NCBI RefSeq assembly: GCF_030409845.1
Contig: NZ_JAUFQQ010000005.1
Coordinates: forward strand, 806,001 to 870,000
Source of the DNA: Flavobacterium branchiarum
Lineage (GTDB): Bacteria > Bacteroidota > Bacteroidia > Flavobacteriales > Flavobacteriaceae
Direction of reading: 5' to 3'
Length of the DNA stretch: 64,000 bases
The translations under genes were made by a program, and so were the position numbers. Shown piece by piece: positions 46,875 to 56,569 of this stretch. The notes below the pieces were generated by a model. It did no database searches and had not been told where the DNA came from. It was given only the letters and a program-made list of their open reading frames with translations. How positions within the stretch are numbered: position 1 is the stretch's first letter; every line of letters begins with the position of its first letter.

Positions 46875-49349
46875 TTATTTTGGATTAAGTACTAAATCTA
46901 TTCTTTTAATACAATCTTCATAATGATATTTTGTTTCCGTATTTACTCCCATCGCTTTTGCTGTTGAAAGTGTTTTTTTCAATGTATTTAATTCCCCTCT
47001 AACTAAAGCTCTAATGTCTGACTGAGCAACATTATAATACTCCGTTGCTCTATCTGATGGTTTGATCTCTTCAGTCATTAAGTAAGCCATTCTATCAATA
47101 TAACCACGCTGTAAATTTCTTCTATATATGGTTACATTAGTAGGTGTATTGGCTTCTTTCCAAATTCCTTTTCTGACATCTTTTAAAAAATCCAATGCTT
47201 TATAAGTATCTGTACCAATGATCTCAGCATCCATTAATCTACCAATACGTCCAAAACTTAGCAAATTATTTAAATGCCTAACTTGCAAACTTCTAAATCG
47301 CTCTGTATAACCTGAGTAATTAATATTCTTTAAAGTATTCAAATTTACAATCCATGTAGGAGAAGCAAAAGCATTTGCCTGAAGCCAGTTCATTGCCTCA
47401 ATTTGTTTGGCTTTTGGAACCACTTCATAAACATTACCTGCTTGATTTGGGTTTTTAAGGTTCTCATAAACACCTCCAACATTGGTTACCACATGACCAA
47501 CATACCTACTCCATACATCTAATAATTCTTTATATAATTCATCCAAATCATTATAATTATTAGAAACGCTACTTGTCCATTCGCTTAAGTGACTTGCTAC
47601 ATATTCAAGATTTTTAAGCCCGTATGTACTTGCTTTCATCGAATTATTTCCAATATCTTCTGTTTGTGATGATGGATCAAAACTACTACTCTGTTTTCCA
47701 AATTTATAAATTGGATTTCCAGCTTTCTCCAAAATCCATTTATCTAACGTTGGTAATTCATCCTCAACAGATTTTGCGTTAGGAATAACTCTATATCCCC
47801 AGTTTAAAGCATAATGATCATACGCTCCCATTTTACGAATAAAACGAATGTTTTTATCTCCAGGTTGTGCAATATAATTGAAACGTGCATAATCCATTAT
47901 ACTAGCTGCAATTCCGTTTTGCTGTGTAAAATCTCCATTTCTATAACTCTCTGTATCAAAAGCACAACTTGCTCCCATGTTATGAGGAAAACCTAATGCA
48001 TGTCCTACTTCATGCGCAATAACCATACGCATCATCTCACCCATTTCTTCGTCACTTGTCTTTAAAGTTCTTGCCGATGGATTAGCTGCGCCTGTTTCTA
48101 ACAAATATCTGTTTCTATACGAACGCAAATGATTGTGATACCAGATAACATCACTTTCGATGATTTCTCCAGTTCTAGGGTCAGAAACACTTGGTCCCAT
48201 AGCATTTCTTGTTGTACTAGCAACATAACGGATCACTGAATATCGGATATCTTCTGGGCTAAAATCAGGATCTTCTTCCTTAGTTGGAGCATCTTTTGCA
48301 ATGATTGCATTTTTAAATCCAGCTGTTTCAAAAACTTTCTGCCATTCTTCGATTCCTAACTTAATATATTTTCTCAATTTTACTGGAGTAGCAGGATCTA
48401 GATAATATACTATGGGCTTTATTGGTTCTACCAATTCTCCTTTTGCATATGCCTCAGGATCTTTAGGCTCTAACCTCCAACGCTGAATATATGTTTTAAG
48501 ATCTGATTTTAATTCATTACTTCCGTAATCATATTGACTCACAGTAAACCATCCTACCCTTGGGTCTGCTAATCTTGGTTTCATTGGCACTTCTGGCAAT
48601 AAAATCATCGATTGATTCATTTGTACACTTATAGTTTCGCTTTCCTGCAACATTGTTGGCTTAGATGCATTATAAGTCATATCCTGAATAACCTCAATAT
48701 TCATCGGAAAACTTTTCATTCCGTTAATAAAACTTCTAGATTCGTCAAGTCCTTTTACTTTATACATCTCGCGCATTTCTGCAGATATTCCAGTGATTGC
48801 TTTTACATCAGTACTATAAAATTTTGTCACATCGATAACAGTATTCGCAGAATCTTTACTAAAAGCAACAATATCAAAAGCAAATAATGTAGGCTCGTAA
48901 TTATTTGATTTGACAGAAATACTTATTGGCAACGTATCATTTGCAACAGCATTATATGATTTTGATTTAACAAGAATCTTATCCTGAAAACGCTCCCAAG
49001 TTATTAATTGCTCATTCGTTTCAGAACCTGCATTTACGTATCCTCCTCCTAAATTAGAAGGCAATTTTGACAATCTACTTACCAAAAGCATGTCTTTTTT
49101 TAAATACTTATTCGGAATCTCAAAATAATACTTTTTATCTACTTTATGTACAGTAAAGAGTCCTTCATCAGAAATGGCATCCTTTGTAATTACTTTACTG
49201 TATTCTTTAATTGATGATTCTGATTTCTTCTCAGGAACCACAGCAACTGCTTCCTCTTTTTTTGATTTTTTATTCTTAGATTGGGCAAATAGATTTGCTG
49301 GTACCAGCATCAAATTTGCTAGTACAGCAAGAATTAGAATTTTCTTCAC
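46875..49349 (-). CDS. Secreted zinc metalloprotease, DUF5117/DUF5118 type
   Basis: 824 residues with a signal peptide (MKKILILAVLANLMLVPANLFA). The zinc site HEVGHALGFPHNMGAS (HExxHxxGxxH) lies at about residue 445, a metzincin-type motif. The N-terminal region (DUF5118 and DUF5117-like) includes ISDEGLFTVHKVDKKYYFEI. Its likely role is extracellular or periplasmic proteolysis. Substrate unknown. Confidence 0.9.
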   Translation of the reverse strand: MKKILILAVLANLMLVPANLFAQSKNKKSKKEEAVAVVPEKKSESSIKEYSKVITKDAISDEGLFTVHKVDKKYYFEIPNKYLKKDMLLVSRLSKLPSNLGGGYVNAGSETNEQLITWERFQDKILVKSKSYNAVANDTLPISISVKSNNYEPTLFAFDIVAFSKDSANTVIDVTKFYSTDVKAITGISAEMREMYKVKGLDESRSFINGMKSFPMNIEVIQDMTYNASKPTMLQESETISVQMNQSMILLPEVPMKPRLADPRVGWFTVSQYDYGSNELKSDLKTYIQRWRLEPKDPEAYAKGELVEPIKPIVYYLDPATPVKLRKYIKLGIEEWQKVFETAGFKNAIIAKDAPTKEEDPDFSPEDIRYSVIRYVASTTRNAMGPSVSDPRTGEIIESDVIWYHNHLRSYRNRYLLETGAANPSARTLKTSDEEMGEMMRMVIAHEVGHALGFPHNMGASCAFDTESYRNGDFTQQNGIAASIMDYARFNYIAQPGDKNIRFIRKMGAYDHYALNWGYRVIPNAKSVEDELPTLDKWILEKAGNPIYKFGKQSSSFDPSSQTEDIGNNSMKASTYGLKNLEYVASHLSEWTSSVSNNYNDLDELYKELLDVWSRYVGHVVTNVGGVYENLKNPNQAGNVYEVVPKAKQIEAMNWLQANAFASPTWIVNLNTLKNINYSGYTERFRSLQVRHLNNLLSFGRIGRLMDAEIIGTDTYKALDFLKDVRKGIWKEANTPTNVTIYRRNLQRGYIDRMAYLMTEEIKPSDRATEYYNVAQSDIRALVRGELNTLKKTLSTAKAMGVNTETKYHYEDCIKRIDLVLNPK

Positions 49350-49464
49350 GTAATTATTGGTTTAATGGTTATTTAGCAAACAAAAATAACTTTTGACTCG
49401 AATTTTATAACTTACGTTTCTTTTTTTAACTTTTCATTAACAACCAACAAACCAAAAAATCAGA

Positions 49465-49505
49465 AATAAAAAAAAGGTTCGACTTTAATTAAAAAGTCAA
49501 ACCTT
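49465..49505 (-). terminator. hemL terminator
   Basis: Arms AAGGTTcGACTT and AAGTCaAACCTT with one mismatch, and a run of A at 49466-49475 on the plus strand giving T on the transcript. It ends the three-gene operon. Confidence 0.75.
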
Positions 49506-49534
49506 AAATATTTATTTATGCTAAGATTATAAAA

Positions 49535-50821
49535 CTAGAAAGCTTTAGAAACTTTATCAATTGCTTGAATTGTAAAATCTAAATCTTCATATGTTAATGC
49601 ATCAGTAATAAACCATGTTTCGTATGCCGAAGGAGCAATATAAACACCTTCATTCAATAATCCGTGGAAGAATTTCTTGAACGTTTCGTTATCTCCATTA
49701 GCAGCACTTTTAAAATCAGTAACTGGAGCAGCATCAAAATGTACCGAAATCATAGACCCCACTCTATTAATCGTAAAAACTACATTATTCGCTTTAAGTA
49801 CTCTATCAATTCCAGCTTCTAGGTAAGCCGTTTTCTCTTCTAAACGAGTAAAGATAGCACGGTCATTATCCAAAGCTTGTAACATTGCTAATCCTGCTGC
49901 CATTGCCAACGGATTACCCGATAACGTTCCGGCTTGATAAACTGGTCCTATTGGAGCTAGGTAATTCATAATTTCTGCACGAGCAGCAAATGCTCCTACT
50001 GGCAAACCACCACCTATTACTTTTCCAAAAGTTACAATATCTGCTTTAATATTAAATAATTCTTGAACTCCCCCACGCGCTAGTCTAAAACCAGTCATAA
50101 CCTCATCAAAAATTAATAAGATTCCGTTTTCTGTACACAATTGGCGTAAGCCTTCTAAGAATCCTTTGTTTGGCGGAATACAACCCATGTTTCCTGCAAC
50201 AGGCTCAATGATAATTGCAGCAATTTCTTCTTTATTTGCAGCAATTAATGTAGCTACATTTTCTAAATCATTATATTTTGCTAGCAAAGTATCTTTTGCA
50301 GTTCCCTCTGTTACTCCTGGACTATTTGGACTACCGAAAGTTACAGCACCACTACCAGCCTGAATCAAGAATGAATCAGAATGTCCGTGGTAACAACCAG
50401 CAAATTTTATAATTTTATCTCTCTTAGTAAATCCTCTTGCCAAACGTATTGCGCTCATACAAGCCTCTGTTCCCGAATTTACAAAACGAATTTTATCAAT
50501 ATTTGGAACCATCGAAACTGCTAATGCAGCAATTTGTGTTTCCAGTTCTGTTGGCATTCCAAAAGAGGTTCCTAATTTGGCTTTTTCAATTACAGCTTCA
50601 ACAACCGGAGCGTAAGCATGACCTAAAACCATTGGTCCCCATGAATTGATATAATCTATCAATTTGTTTCCATCTTCGTCAAATAAATAAGCTCCTTGTG
50701 CGCTTTTTACAAAAATTGGAGTTCCTCCTACTGCTTTAAATGCTCTTACTGGCGAATTTACTCCACCCGGAATTACTTTTTCTGCTTCAGCAAAAAGCTG
50801 ACTGCTTCTTTGATATATCAT
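49535..50821 (-). CDS. hemL: Glutamate-1-semialdehyde 2,1-aminomutase
   Basis: 428 residues, full length. It converts glutamate-1-semialdehyde to 5-aminolevulinate for haem. PLP-enzyme motifs are clear: [34 protein letters not shown] and the PLP Lys in [16 protein letters not shown]. It is the last gene of an operon with the ACC-deaminase-like and glucosaminidase genes (37-bp gap). Confidence 0.97.
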   Translation of the reverse strand: MIYQRSSQLFAEAEKVIPGGVNSPVRAFKAVGGTPIFVKSAQGAYLFDEDGNKLIDYINSWGPMVLGHAYAPVVEAVIEKAKLGTSFGMPTELETQIAALAVSMVPNIDKIRFVNSGTEACMSAIRLARGFTKRDKIIKFAGCYHGHSDSFLIQAGSGAVTFGSPNSPGVTEGTAKDTLLAKYNDLENVATLIAANKEEIAAIIIEPVAGNMGCIPPNKGFLEGLRQLCTENGILLIFDEVMTGFRLARGGVQELFNIKADIVTFGKVIGGGLPVGAFAARAEIMNYLAPIGPVYQAGTLSGNPLAMAAGLAMLQALDNDRAIFTRLEEKTAYLEAGIDRVLKANNVVFTINRVGSMISVHFDAAPVTDFKSAANGDNETFKKFFHGLLNEGVYIAPSAYETWFITDALTYEDLDFTIQAIDKVSKAF

Positions 50822-50858
50822 TTTAATTTTATCTTTTGACTTTTATCTTTATTGGATT

Positions 50859-51734
50859 TTACTTTACAATTAACCGCTGTCCGATAGAAAGCGTGTTATC
50901 GCTAAGATTATTTTTTTGCTTTAAATCATCAACAAGTAGGTTGAATTTTCTTGAAATCGAATACAATGTATCTCCTTTCTGAACTTCGTACGAAGCAAGG
51001 CTATTTGTACTATTTGCTGGATCAGGAGTCCTTGGAACAACAACTGTGGTTGTTTTTTCGACTATAATGAAGTCTTTGCCCATAGCCTGATTGTCATATT
51101 GATGCAATTCATAACGTTCAATATAACTAATTAATTTCTCTGGATATTTAGGATCAGTAGCATATCCTGCAGCTCTTAATCCTTTTGCCCAAGCTTTATA
51201 ATCTCCTTTTTCGTAAGTAAACAATGTTGCATAACGTTTCTTTCCAGTTAAAAATAAAGCATGATCACGAAATGATTCTGATGGATCTTTGTATTTTCTA
51301 AAACACTCCTGTAACGAATCATCATCGTGACGAACACTTTCGCCAGTCCAGTCCTTATGGCATTTTATTCCGAAATGATTATTTGATGAAACAGCTAAAT
51401 TTCCTTTTCCTGCACCTGATTCTAAAATTCCTTGTGCCAGAATAATACTTGCAGGAATTCCGTAATTTTTCATATTGCCCATTGCAATATCTTTATACTG
51501 AGAAATATAATCTCCAATTAGATTATTAGTAACAACCGTTCTTGAAGTTGACTCAATAACCTCCGTTTTACTATTTGATGATGGCTTAGTATAAGTGGGG
51601 CTTTTCTTAGTATGGATAGCTACTTTTTGTTTGTGATTAGTAGCTTTCTTTTGGGTCGTTACAATTGCAGGTTTGCTTGCGTTACAACCAATTAAAGTTA
51701 TCGTTAGTAAGACTAAGAGTGTTTTTTTAAACAT
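50859..51734 (-). CDS. Lipoprotein N-acetylglucosaminidase with LysM domain
   Basis: 291 residues with lipobox TLIGC near residue 17. The glucosaminidase domain (about 75-210) has ILAQGILESGAGKGNLAVSS with the catalytic Glu, and NNHFGIKCHKDWTG. A C-terminal LysM domain (about 245-291) reads YEVQKGDTLYSISRKFN. It probably trims peptidoglycan from the outer membrane or periplasm. It overlaps the upstream gene by 8 bp, indicating coupling. Confidence 0.92.
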   Translation of the reverse strand: MFKKTLLVLLTITLIGCNASKPAIVTTQKKATNHKQKVAIHTKKSPTYTKPSSNSKTEVIESTSRTVVTNNLIGDYISQYKDIAMGNMKNYGIPASIILAQGILESGAGKGNLAVSSNNHFGIKCHKDWTGESVRHDDDSLQECFRKYKDPSESFRDHALFLTGKKRYATLFTYEKGDYKAWAKGLRAAGYATDPKYPEKLISYIERYELHQYDNQAMGKDFIIVEKTTTVVVPRTPDPANSTNSLASYEVQKGDTLYSISRKFNLLVDDLKQKNNLSDNTLSIGQRLIVK

Positions 51735-52623
51735 TGCTTTTAATTATTGGTAAGTTTTTATTCATCAGCTTCATATTCATTCCTTTTATTCCTTGTAATC
51801 CTCCTGTATGAATCAATAAAATTTTAGAATTTGCAGGAAAATAGTTTTTCTTAATTAAATCTATAACGCCAAAAAACATCTTTCCTGTATAAATTGGATC
51901 CAATGGTATCTGATTTTCATCAAAAAACTGATTAATAAAGGCAATTAGCTCAGAATCGACTTTACCATAACCACCAAAATGGTAGTCCGCAATCAGTTCC
52001 CAATTATGTTTCTTTGCAAAAATACGAATTTCATCTTGTAAAAAATCCCCTTTTAACGCTGGAAACCCTAAAACTTTTTGATTTGGCAACGCACTATTGC
52101 TAATTCCTGAGATAGTACCTCCCGTTCCTACTGCACAACATACATAATTAAACGCAGCATCTTCAGCTGTTAGAATCTCTTCACAACCTCGAACTGCTAG
52201 CTCATTTGTTCCTCCTTCGGGTACTAAATAAAACGCTCCAAATTTCTTTCTAAGATTATCCTGAAAGTCTATTTCGCTTTTAAGTCGATATTCTTCTCTG
52301 CTCACAAATTCAAATTCCATTCCGTTTTCCTGAGCAAATTTCAAAGTAGGATTCCCCTCTATCTTATCAATAAGTTCCTCACCGCGAATAATTCCAATGG
52401 TTTTAAATCCACTTTCTTTTCCTGCATAAGCCACTGCAGCAATATGATTAGAGAAAGCTCCTCCAAATGTCAGTAGTGTTTCTTGATTTTCAGCTTTCGC
52501 CTGAAGTAAATTGTATTTTAATTTCCGATACTTATTCCCTGAAATAAAAGGATGAATCAAATCTTCTCTTTTAATGGTAAGGGAGATATTATTAGGAAAT
52601 AGTGTGTGTATGTTTTGATTCAA
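51727..52623 (-). CDS. PLP-dependent ACC deaminase/D-cysteine desulfhydrase-like enzyme
   Basis: 298 residues of the fold-II PLP family. The PLP Lys lies in HPFISGNKYRKLKYNLLQAK, the Asn/Ser loop in LTFGGAFSNHIAAVAYAGKE and the phosphate loop in CCAVGTGGTISG. Members deaminate 1-aminocyclopropane-1-carboxylate or D-cysteine; flavobacterial copies are usually annotated only to family level. First gene of the operon. Confidence 0.88.
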   Translation of the reverse strand: MNQNIHTLFPNNISLTIKREDLIHPFISGNKYRKLKYNLLQAKAENQETLLTFGGAFSNHIAAVAYAGKESGFKTIGIIRGEELIDKIEGNPTLKFAQENGMEFEFVSREEYRLKSEIDFQDNLRKKFGAFYLVPEGGTNELAVRGCEEILTAEDAAFNYVCCAVGTGGTISGISNSALPNQKVLGFPALKGDFLQDEIRIFAKKHNWELIADYHFGGYGKVDSELIAFINQFFDENQIPLDPIYTGKMFFGVIDLIKKNYFPANSKILLIHTGGLQGIKGMNMKLMNKNLPIIKSNV

Positions 52624-52661
52624 AATTTTATTTTATTTAATCTGTTGAGAGTAATTATTTC

Positions 52662-52797
52662 AACACATAGAGACATAGTTTAACAAAGTCTAAAAAAGGC
52701 ATTTCACTTAAAATAAATCACATAAGCCTATGCGAAAAAAAATATTTTTCTTGAATTTCCTTTGATTATGAATTCTAAATCTATGTCTCTATGTGTT
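52662..52797. repeat. MITE-like element with 17-bp terminal inverted repeats
   Basis: Perfect arms AACACATAGAGACATAG (52662-52678) and CTATGTCTCTATGTGTT (52781-52797) enclose 102 bp of AT-rich sequence with no ORF. The arrangement fits a small non-autonomous element or a large-loop hairpin. No transposase is nearby. Confidence 0.6.
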
Positions 52798-52856
52798 AAA
52801 TATCATTTTACGACCCGAGTGAAGCGAATTGACTACGTAATTACTCCCAACGGGTT

Positions 52857-53192
52857 TTATTTATAATTCAAATAGTTTACAAACCGAAAAAAGGGCCTAT
52901 TTCGCAAATAATTCTTATTAGCTTCATTTTGATATGCTTCTCTTTCGAAACTAATATTATGATACGCTAAATTGGTGTTTTTATATTGAACCAACCGTAC
53001 TACGTATTCGATTAAATACCAAAGAAAAAAAGGCAAAATCAATAATTCTAATTGTTGTCGCAAATGTATTTTTTCATGATTTATAAAAACCTCATTTTTT
53101 TTATCCGAAACATATTTCACCAATACAAACGGAAAAACAGCCATGCCTCGATATCCTTTCGGAATTAAATATTTAGCAAGAATTAAAAACAT
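52857..53192 (-). CDS. Small membrane-associated protein with HExxH motif
   Basis: 111 residues. HEKIH at 39-43 and FEREAYQNE at about 82-90 resemble a gluzincin zinc site (HExxH plus a later Glu). Hydrophobic stretches lie at the N-terminus and at about 50-68. It looks like a minimal metallopeptidase-like protein; I do not recognise a named family and catalytic activity is unproved. Confidence 0.6.
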   Translation of the reverse strand: MFLILAKYLIPKGYRGMAVFPFVLVKYVSDKKNEVFINHEKIHLRQQLELLILPFFLWYLIEYVVRLVQYKNTNLAYHNISFEREAYQNEANKNYLRNRPFFRFVNYLNYK

Positions 53193-53308
53193 TCGCTGTA
53201 AAATTTATAAATTTGTACTAGTAAATTACTTCTACACAAAGAAAAACATAATCAATCGAATTTACTTAAAATTAAAGATAAAAATAGCTTTTTGCCAAAT
53301 TCAGGATT

Positions 53309-53485
53309 ATGAATGAACAAAATAAGGAAAATAAATTAATTGAGGGCGAAGATTTTTATTATACTCCCGAAGGATATAAATGTTTTACCGAAAAACACCA
53401 TTTAAAAAGAGGTTATTGTTGTAAAAGTGGCTGTCGCCATTGCCCCTATGGATATGACAAAAAAACAGGACAAATTAAAAAATGA
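53309..53485 (+). CDS. DUF5522 family Cys-rich small protein
   Basis: 58 residues from ATG 53309 to TGA 53485. The family signature is plain: FTEKHHLKRGYCCKSGCRHC followed by PYGY. The four Cys and nearby His suggest a metal-binding knuckle. Function unknown. It is short and easy to miss, but the motif is diagnostic. Confidence 0.85.
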   Translation: MNEQNKENKLIEGEDFYYTPEGYKCFTEKHHLKRGYCCKSGCRHCPYGYDKKTGQIKK

Positions 53486-53828
53486 TTGTTCCATTTTTAA
53501 CTCGTTTAAAAAAAATTGAATTTGAAAATTTCTTTGAAACTAGTTTTTAAATCTCTAAATTGCAAAATGTAGGAATTATTTTAAAATAATAATACTACAC
53601 ACAAAAAAACCTTCTAATCTTTAAATAATATAGTATGGATATTCTCTTGCGGAGATTTAGGATTACCATCCACAAATCCTATCACAGGTCGGATATTCGG
53701 TATCCCTAGCTGTTAATTAGAAAATGTGTCAATTGAAATGATTATTCCTTTTCTAGATGATTCGAATATTCGAAAAATCAAGAAACGCAATAATCCAAAA
53801 GTTCAACAATCTTAAAAATTAAAAAACA
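53486..53828 (+). other. Intergenic region upstream of hutU
   Basis: 343 bp. Mostly AT-rich, but 53635-53712 is GC-richer and contains short inverted repeats (AGGATT/AATCCT and GGATA-TTCGG-TATCC). On the minus strand about 30 codons are open there with a protein-like composition (IPNIRPVIGFVDGNPKSP) between stops, which may be a gene relic. A perfect 14-bp palindrome lies at 53761-53774. Confidence 0.5.
53761..53774. promoter_or_regulatory. Perfect palindrome upstream of hutU
   Basis: TTCGAATATTCGAA is a perfect 14-bp palindrome 54 bp before the hutU start codon. It is a reasonable binding site for a dimeric regulator of histidine use; this is inferred from symmetry and position only. Confidence 0.45.
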
Positions 53829-55805
53829 ATGACTTTTCAAGAACAAATTCAACAAGGAATCCCATCAATATTACCTCCAAAAAAAATATATGATTTAGCT
53901 ATAAATCACGCTCCAAAGCGAAAAGCAATACTTTCTGCAGAAGAAAAAAAATTAGCATTAAAAAATGCATTGCGCTATTTTGAACCACAACATCATGCGG
54001 AATTAATTACTGAATTTTCAGAAGAACTAGAACAATACGGTCGTATCTACATGTACCGTTTTCGCCCAGATTACAGAATGTACGCTAGACCAGTTAGCGA
54101 ATATCCTGGAAAATCAGAGCAAGCAAAAGCAATTATGCTAATGATTCAGAACAATCTGGATTACGCTGTTGCACAACATCCACATGAATTAATTACTTAT
54201 GGTGGTAATGGTGCCGTTTTTCAAAACTGGGCACAGTATTTACTTACGATGCAGTATTTGTCGGAAATGACAAATGAGCAAACTCTTACCATGTATTCAG
54301 GCCATCCGATGGGACTTTTCCCTTCACATACCGAAGCACCTCGTGTAGTTGTGACTAACGGAATGGTAATCCCGAATTATTCTAAACCGGATGATTGGGA
54401 AAAAATGAATGCACTTGGAGTTTCTCAATACGGCCAAATGACTGCTGGTAGTTATATGTATATTGGGCCACAAGGAATCGTACACGGAACAACAATTACA
54501 GTTCTGAATGGTTTCAGAAAAATAAAATTAAATCCAGAAGGAAACTTATTTGTAACTTCAGGATTGGGCGGAATGAGTGGTGCACAACCTAAAGCAGGAA
54601 ATATTGCAGGCTGTATTACTGTTTGCGCTGAAGTGAATCCAAAAATCACTAAAATTCGTCACGAACAAGGTTGGATCAATGAGATTGTAGAAGATCTTGA
54701 CGAATTGGTAAAAAGAGTTACTTTGGCAAAAGCCAATAAAGAAGTCGTTTCTATTGCATACTTAGGAAACGTAGTTGATGTTTGGGAAAAATTTGACCAA
54801 GAGAACATCAAAATTGATTTAGGTTCTGACCAAACTTCATTACATAATCCTTGGGCTGGTGGGTATTATCCTGTAGGCATCACCTTTGAAGCTGCTAATG
54901 AAATGATGGCAAATAATCCTGATTTATTCAAAGAAAAAGTACAAGAAACATTACGTCGCCATGCTGATGCAATAAATAAACACACTGCCAAAGGAACTTA
55001 TTTCTTTGATTATGGAAATGCTTTTTTATTAGAAGCTTCACGTGCTGGTGCGGAAGTAATGGCTGAAAACAATATCGATTTTAAATACCCAAGTTATGTT
55101 CAGGACATTATGGGCCCAATGTGTTTTGATTATGGATTTGGTCCTTTTAGATGGGTTTGTACCTCTGGAAAACCAGAAGATTTACAAAAAACAGATACTA
55201 TTGCTTCACAGGTTTTAGAAGAAATGGCAAAAACAGCACCTGATGAAATTCAGCAACAAATGCAAGATAACATCAAATGGATAAAAGGAGCTCAAGAAAA
55301 CAAATTAGTGGTAGGATCGCAAGCACGTATTTTATATGCCGATGCCGAAGGTCGTATTAAAATTGCTGAAGCTTTTAACCAAGCAATTGCAAAAGGCGAA
55401 ATTGGAGCTGTGGTTTTAGGTCGTGATCACCATGATGTTTCAGGAACAGATTCTCCATACAGAGAAACATCTAATATCTACGATGGCTCTAGATATACCG
55501 CAGATATGGCAATACAAAATGTCATTGGTGACAGCTTTAGAGGTGCAACATGGGTCTCTATCCATAATGGCGGTGGCGTAGGCTGGGGAGAGGTTATAAA
55601 CGGTGGTTTTGGTATGATTCTTGATGGAACTAAAGAGGCATCAAGACGCTTAGCGTCAATGCTTTTTTGGGATGTTAACAATGGAATATCAAGAAGAAGT
55701 TGGGCGCGTAATGATGAAGCAATTTTTGCAATAAAAAGAGCCATGAGCACGCAACCTTTATTGAAAGTAACCATCCCTAATATAGTTGACGAAACATTAT
55801 TGTAA
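53829..55805 (+). CDS. hutU: Urocanate hydratase
   Basis: 658 residues, the longer Bacteroidota form (many urocanases are about 560). It converts urocanate to imidazolonepropionate in histidine breakdown using tightly bound NAD. Recognisable blocks: LITYGGNGAVFQNWAQY, TMYSGHPMGLFPSH, VTSGLGGMSGAQPKAGNIAG, FDYGNAFLLEASRAGAEV and VSIHNGGGVGWGEVINGGFG. No other hut gene is adjacent. Confidence 0.96.
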   Translation: MTFQEQIQQGIPSILPPKKIYDLAINHAPKRKAILSAEEKKLALKNALRYFEPQHHAELITEFSEELEQYGRIYMYRFRPDYRMYARPVSEYPGKSEQAKAIMLMIQNNLDYAVAQHPHELITYGGNGAVFQNWAQYLLTMQYLSEMTNEQTLTMYSGHPMGLFPSHTEAPRVVVTNGMVIPNYSKPDDWEKMNALGVSQYGQMTAGSYMYIGPQGIVHGTTITVLNGFRKIKLNPEGNLFVTSGLGGMSGAQPKAGNIAGCITVCAEVNPKITKIRHEQGWINEIVEDLDELVKRVTLAKANKEVVSIAYLGNVVDVWEKFDQENIKIDLGSDQTSLHNPWAGGYYPVGITFEAANEMMANNPDLFKEKVQETLRRHADAINKHTAKGTYFFDYGNAFLLEASRAGAEVMAENNIDFKYPSYVQDIMGPMCFDYGFGPFRWVCTSGKPEDLQKTDTIASQVLEEMAKTAPDEIQQQMQDNIKWIKGAQENKLVVGSQARILYADAEGRIKIAEAFNQAIAKGEIGAVVLGRDHHDVSGTDSPYRETSNIYDGSRYTADMAIQNVIGDSFRGATWVSIHNGGGVGWGEVINGGFGMILDGTKEASRRLASMLFWDVNNGISRRSWARNDEAIFAIKRAMSTQPLLKVTIPNIVDETLL

Positions 55806-55838
55806 AACAAAGTCGGTATAACTTAAAACTATCTAAAC

Positions 55839-56384
55839 ATGAAAAAATTATTAATTTTACCAATTCTATTACTTCTAGTTCTAACTTCTTGTAGTAGTGT
55901 TAGTGTATACTCAGATTATGATAAATCTGTTGATTTTACACAATATAAAACATATGCTTATTTTAAACCTGGTATCGATAAAGTAGAAATTTCAGATTTA
56001 GATAAAAGAAGAATTTTACGTGCTATCGACGAACAAATGACTGCAAAAGGTTTTACAAAAAGTGATAATCCAGATTTATTAATAAACATTTTCACTAAAG
56101 CAAGAGAAGAAGTAAATGTAAACCAATTTAACGCTGGATGGGGTTACGGTTGGGGTTATGGATGGAATCCATACTTGATGATGGGAAACCAAACTTCTGT
56201 ATCAACATCTACACAAGGAACTTTATACATCGATTTTATTGATGCTAAGAAAAAAGAAATGATTTGGCAAGGTGAAGGAGTTGGTTATTTAACTAACCAA
56301 GGACCTGACAAAAAAGACAAAGTTGTTGCTGAATTTGTGAGCAAAATACTAGCACAGTATCCTCCAAATCTTGCAAAAAAATAA
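55839..56384 (+). CDS. DUF4136 lipoprotein
   Basis: 181 residues with lipobox LVLTSC near residue 18. The DUF4136 pattern is seen: VYSDYDKSVDFTQYKTYAYF, then DLDKRRILRAIDEQM, and the end MIWQGEGVGYLTNQGPD. A Gly-Tyr-Trp-rich stretch (GWGYGWGYGWNPYLMMG) lies in the middle. Function unknown. It follows hutU by 33 bp and may share its transcript. Confidence 0.88.
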   Translation: MKKLLILPILLLLVLTSCSSVSVYSDYDKSVDFTQYKTYAYFKPGIDKVEISDLDKRRILRAIDEQMTAKGFTKSDNPDLLINIFTKAREEVNVNQFNAGWGYGWGYGWNPYLMMGNQTSVSTSTQGTLYIDFIDAKKKEMIWQGEGVGYLTNQGPDKKDKVVAEFVSKILAQYPPNLAKK

Positions 56385-56390
56385 TCTTTT

Positions 56391-56422
56391 TTGTTGTTCT
56401 TATTAAATAATTAATACATTTG
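56391..56422 (+). promoter_or_regulatory. Promoter of the ilvA leader
   Basis: TTG at 56391-56393 or 56394-56396, then N21 or N18, then TACATTTG (56415-56422). It matches the phylum consensus and lies 19 nt before the leader-peptide ATG. Confidence 0.65.
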
Positions 56423-56441
56423 TTTTTTCAAATAATAAACA

Positions 56442-56498
56442 ATGACAAACTTAAATAACAGTAGCATCGCTATTAACATTATTGTAATTCTACAATAG
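56442..56498 (+). CDS. ilvA leader peptide (attenuation)
   Basis: An 18-residue ORF, MTNLNNSSIAINIIVILQ, with five Ile, one Val and two Leu, ends 45 bp before a strong terminator and 94 bp before ilvA. This composition and place match branched-chain amino-acid leader peptides. Ribosome stalling at the Ile codons when charged tRNA-Ile is scarce would favour antitermination. Confidence 0.8.
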   Translation: MTNLNNSSIAINIIVILQ

Positions 56499-56501
56499 TG
56501 G

Positions 56502-56569
56502 CGAGGTGTTATATAGATAAGTAAACAAAATACAATTTATTAGAACCTCCCAAATCGGGAGGTTTTTTT
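56502..56569 (+). terminator. ilvA attenuator: antiterminator segment and terminator
   Basis: Terminator: arms AACCTCCC (56544-56551) and GGGAGGTT (56557-56564) with T7 after. Competing segment: GAGGTGTT (56502-56509), just after the leader stop, can pair with AACCTC of the terminator's left arm with one bulged G. A ribosome at the stop codon would cover that segment and let the terminator form. Confidence 0.8.

Noticed and set aside
53635..53712. Known riboswitch class upstream of hutU
   Set aside because: I could not match the sequence to any riboswitch consensus; only short hairpins are visible.
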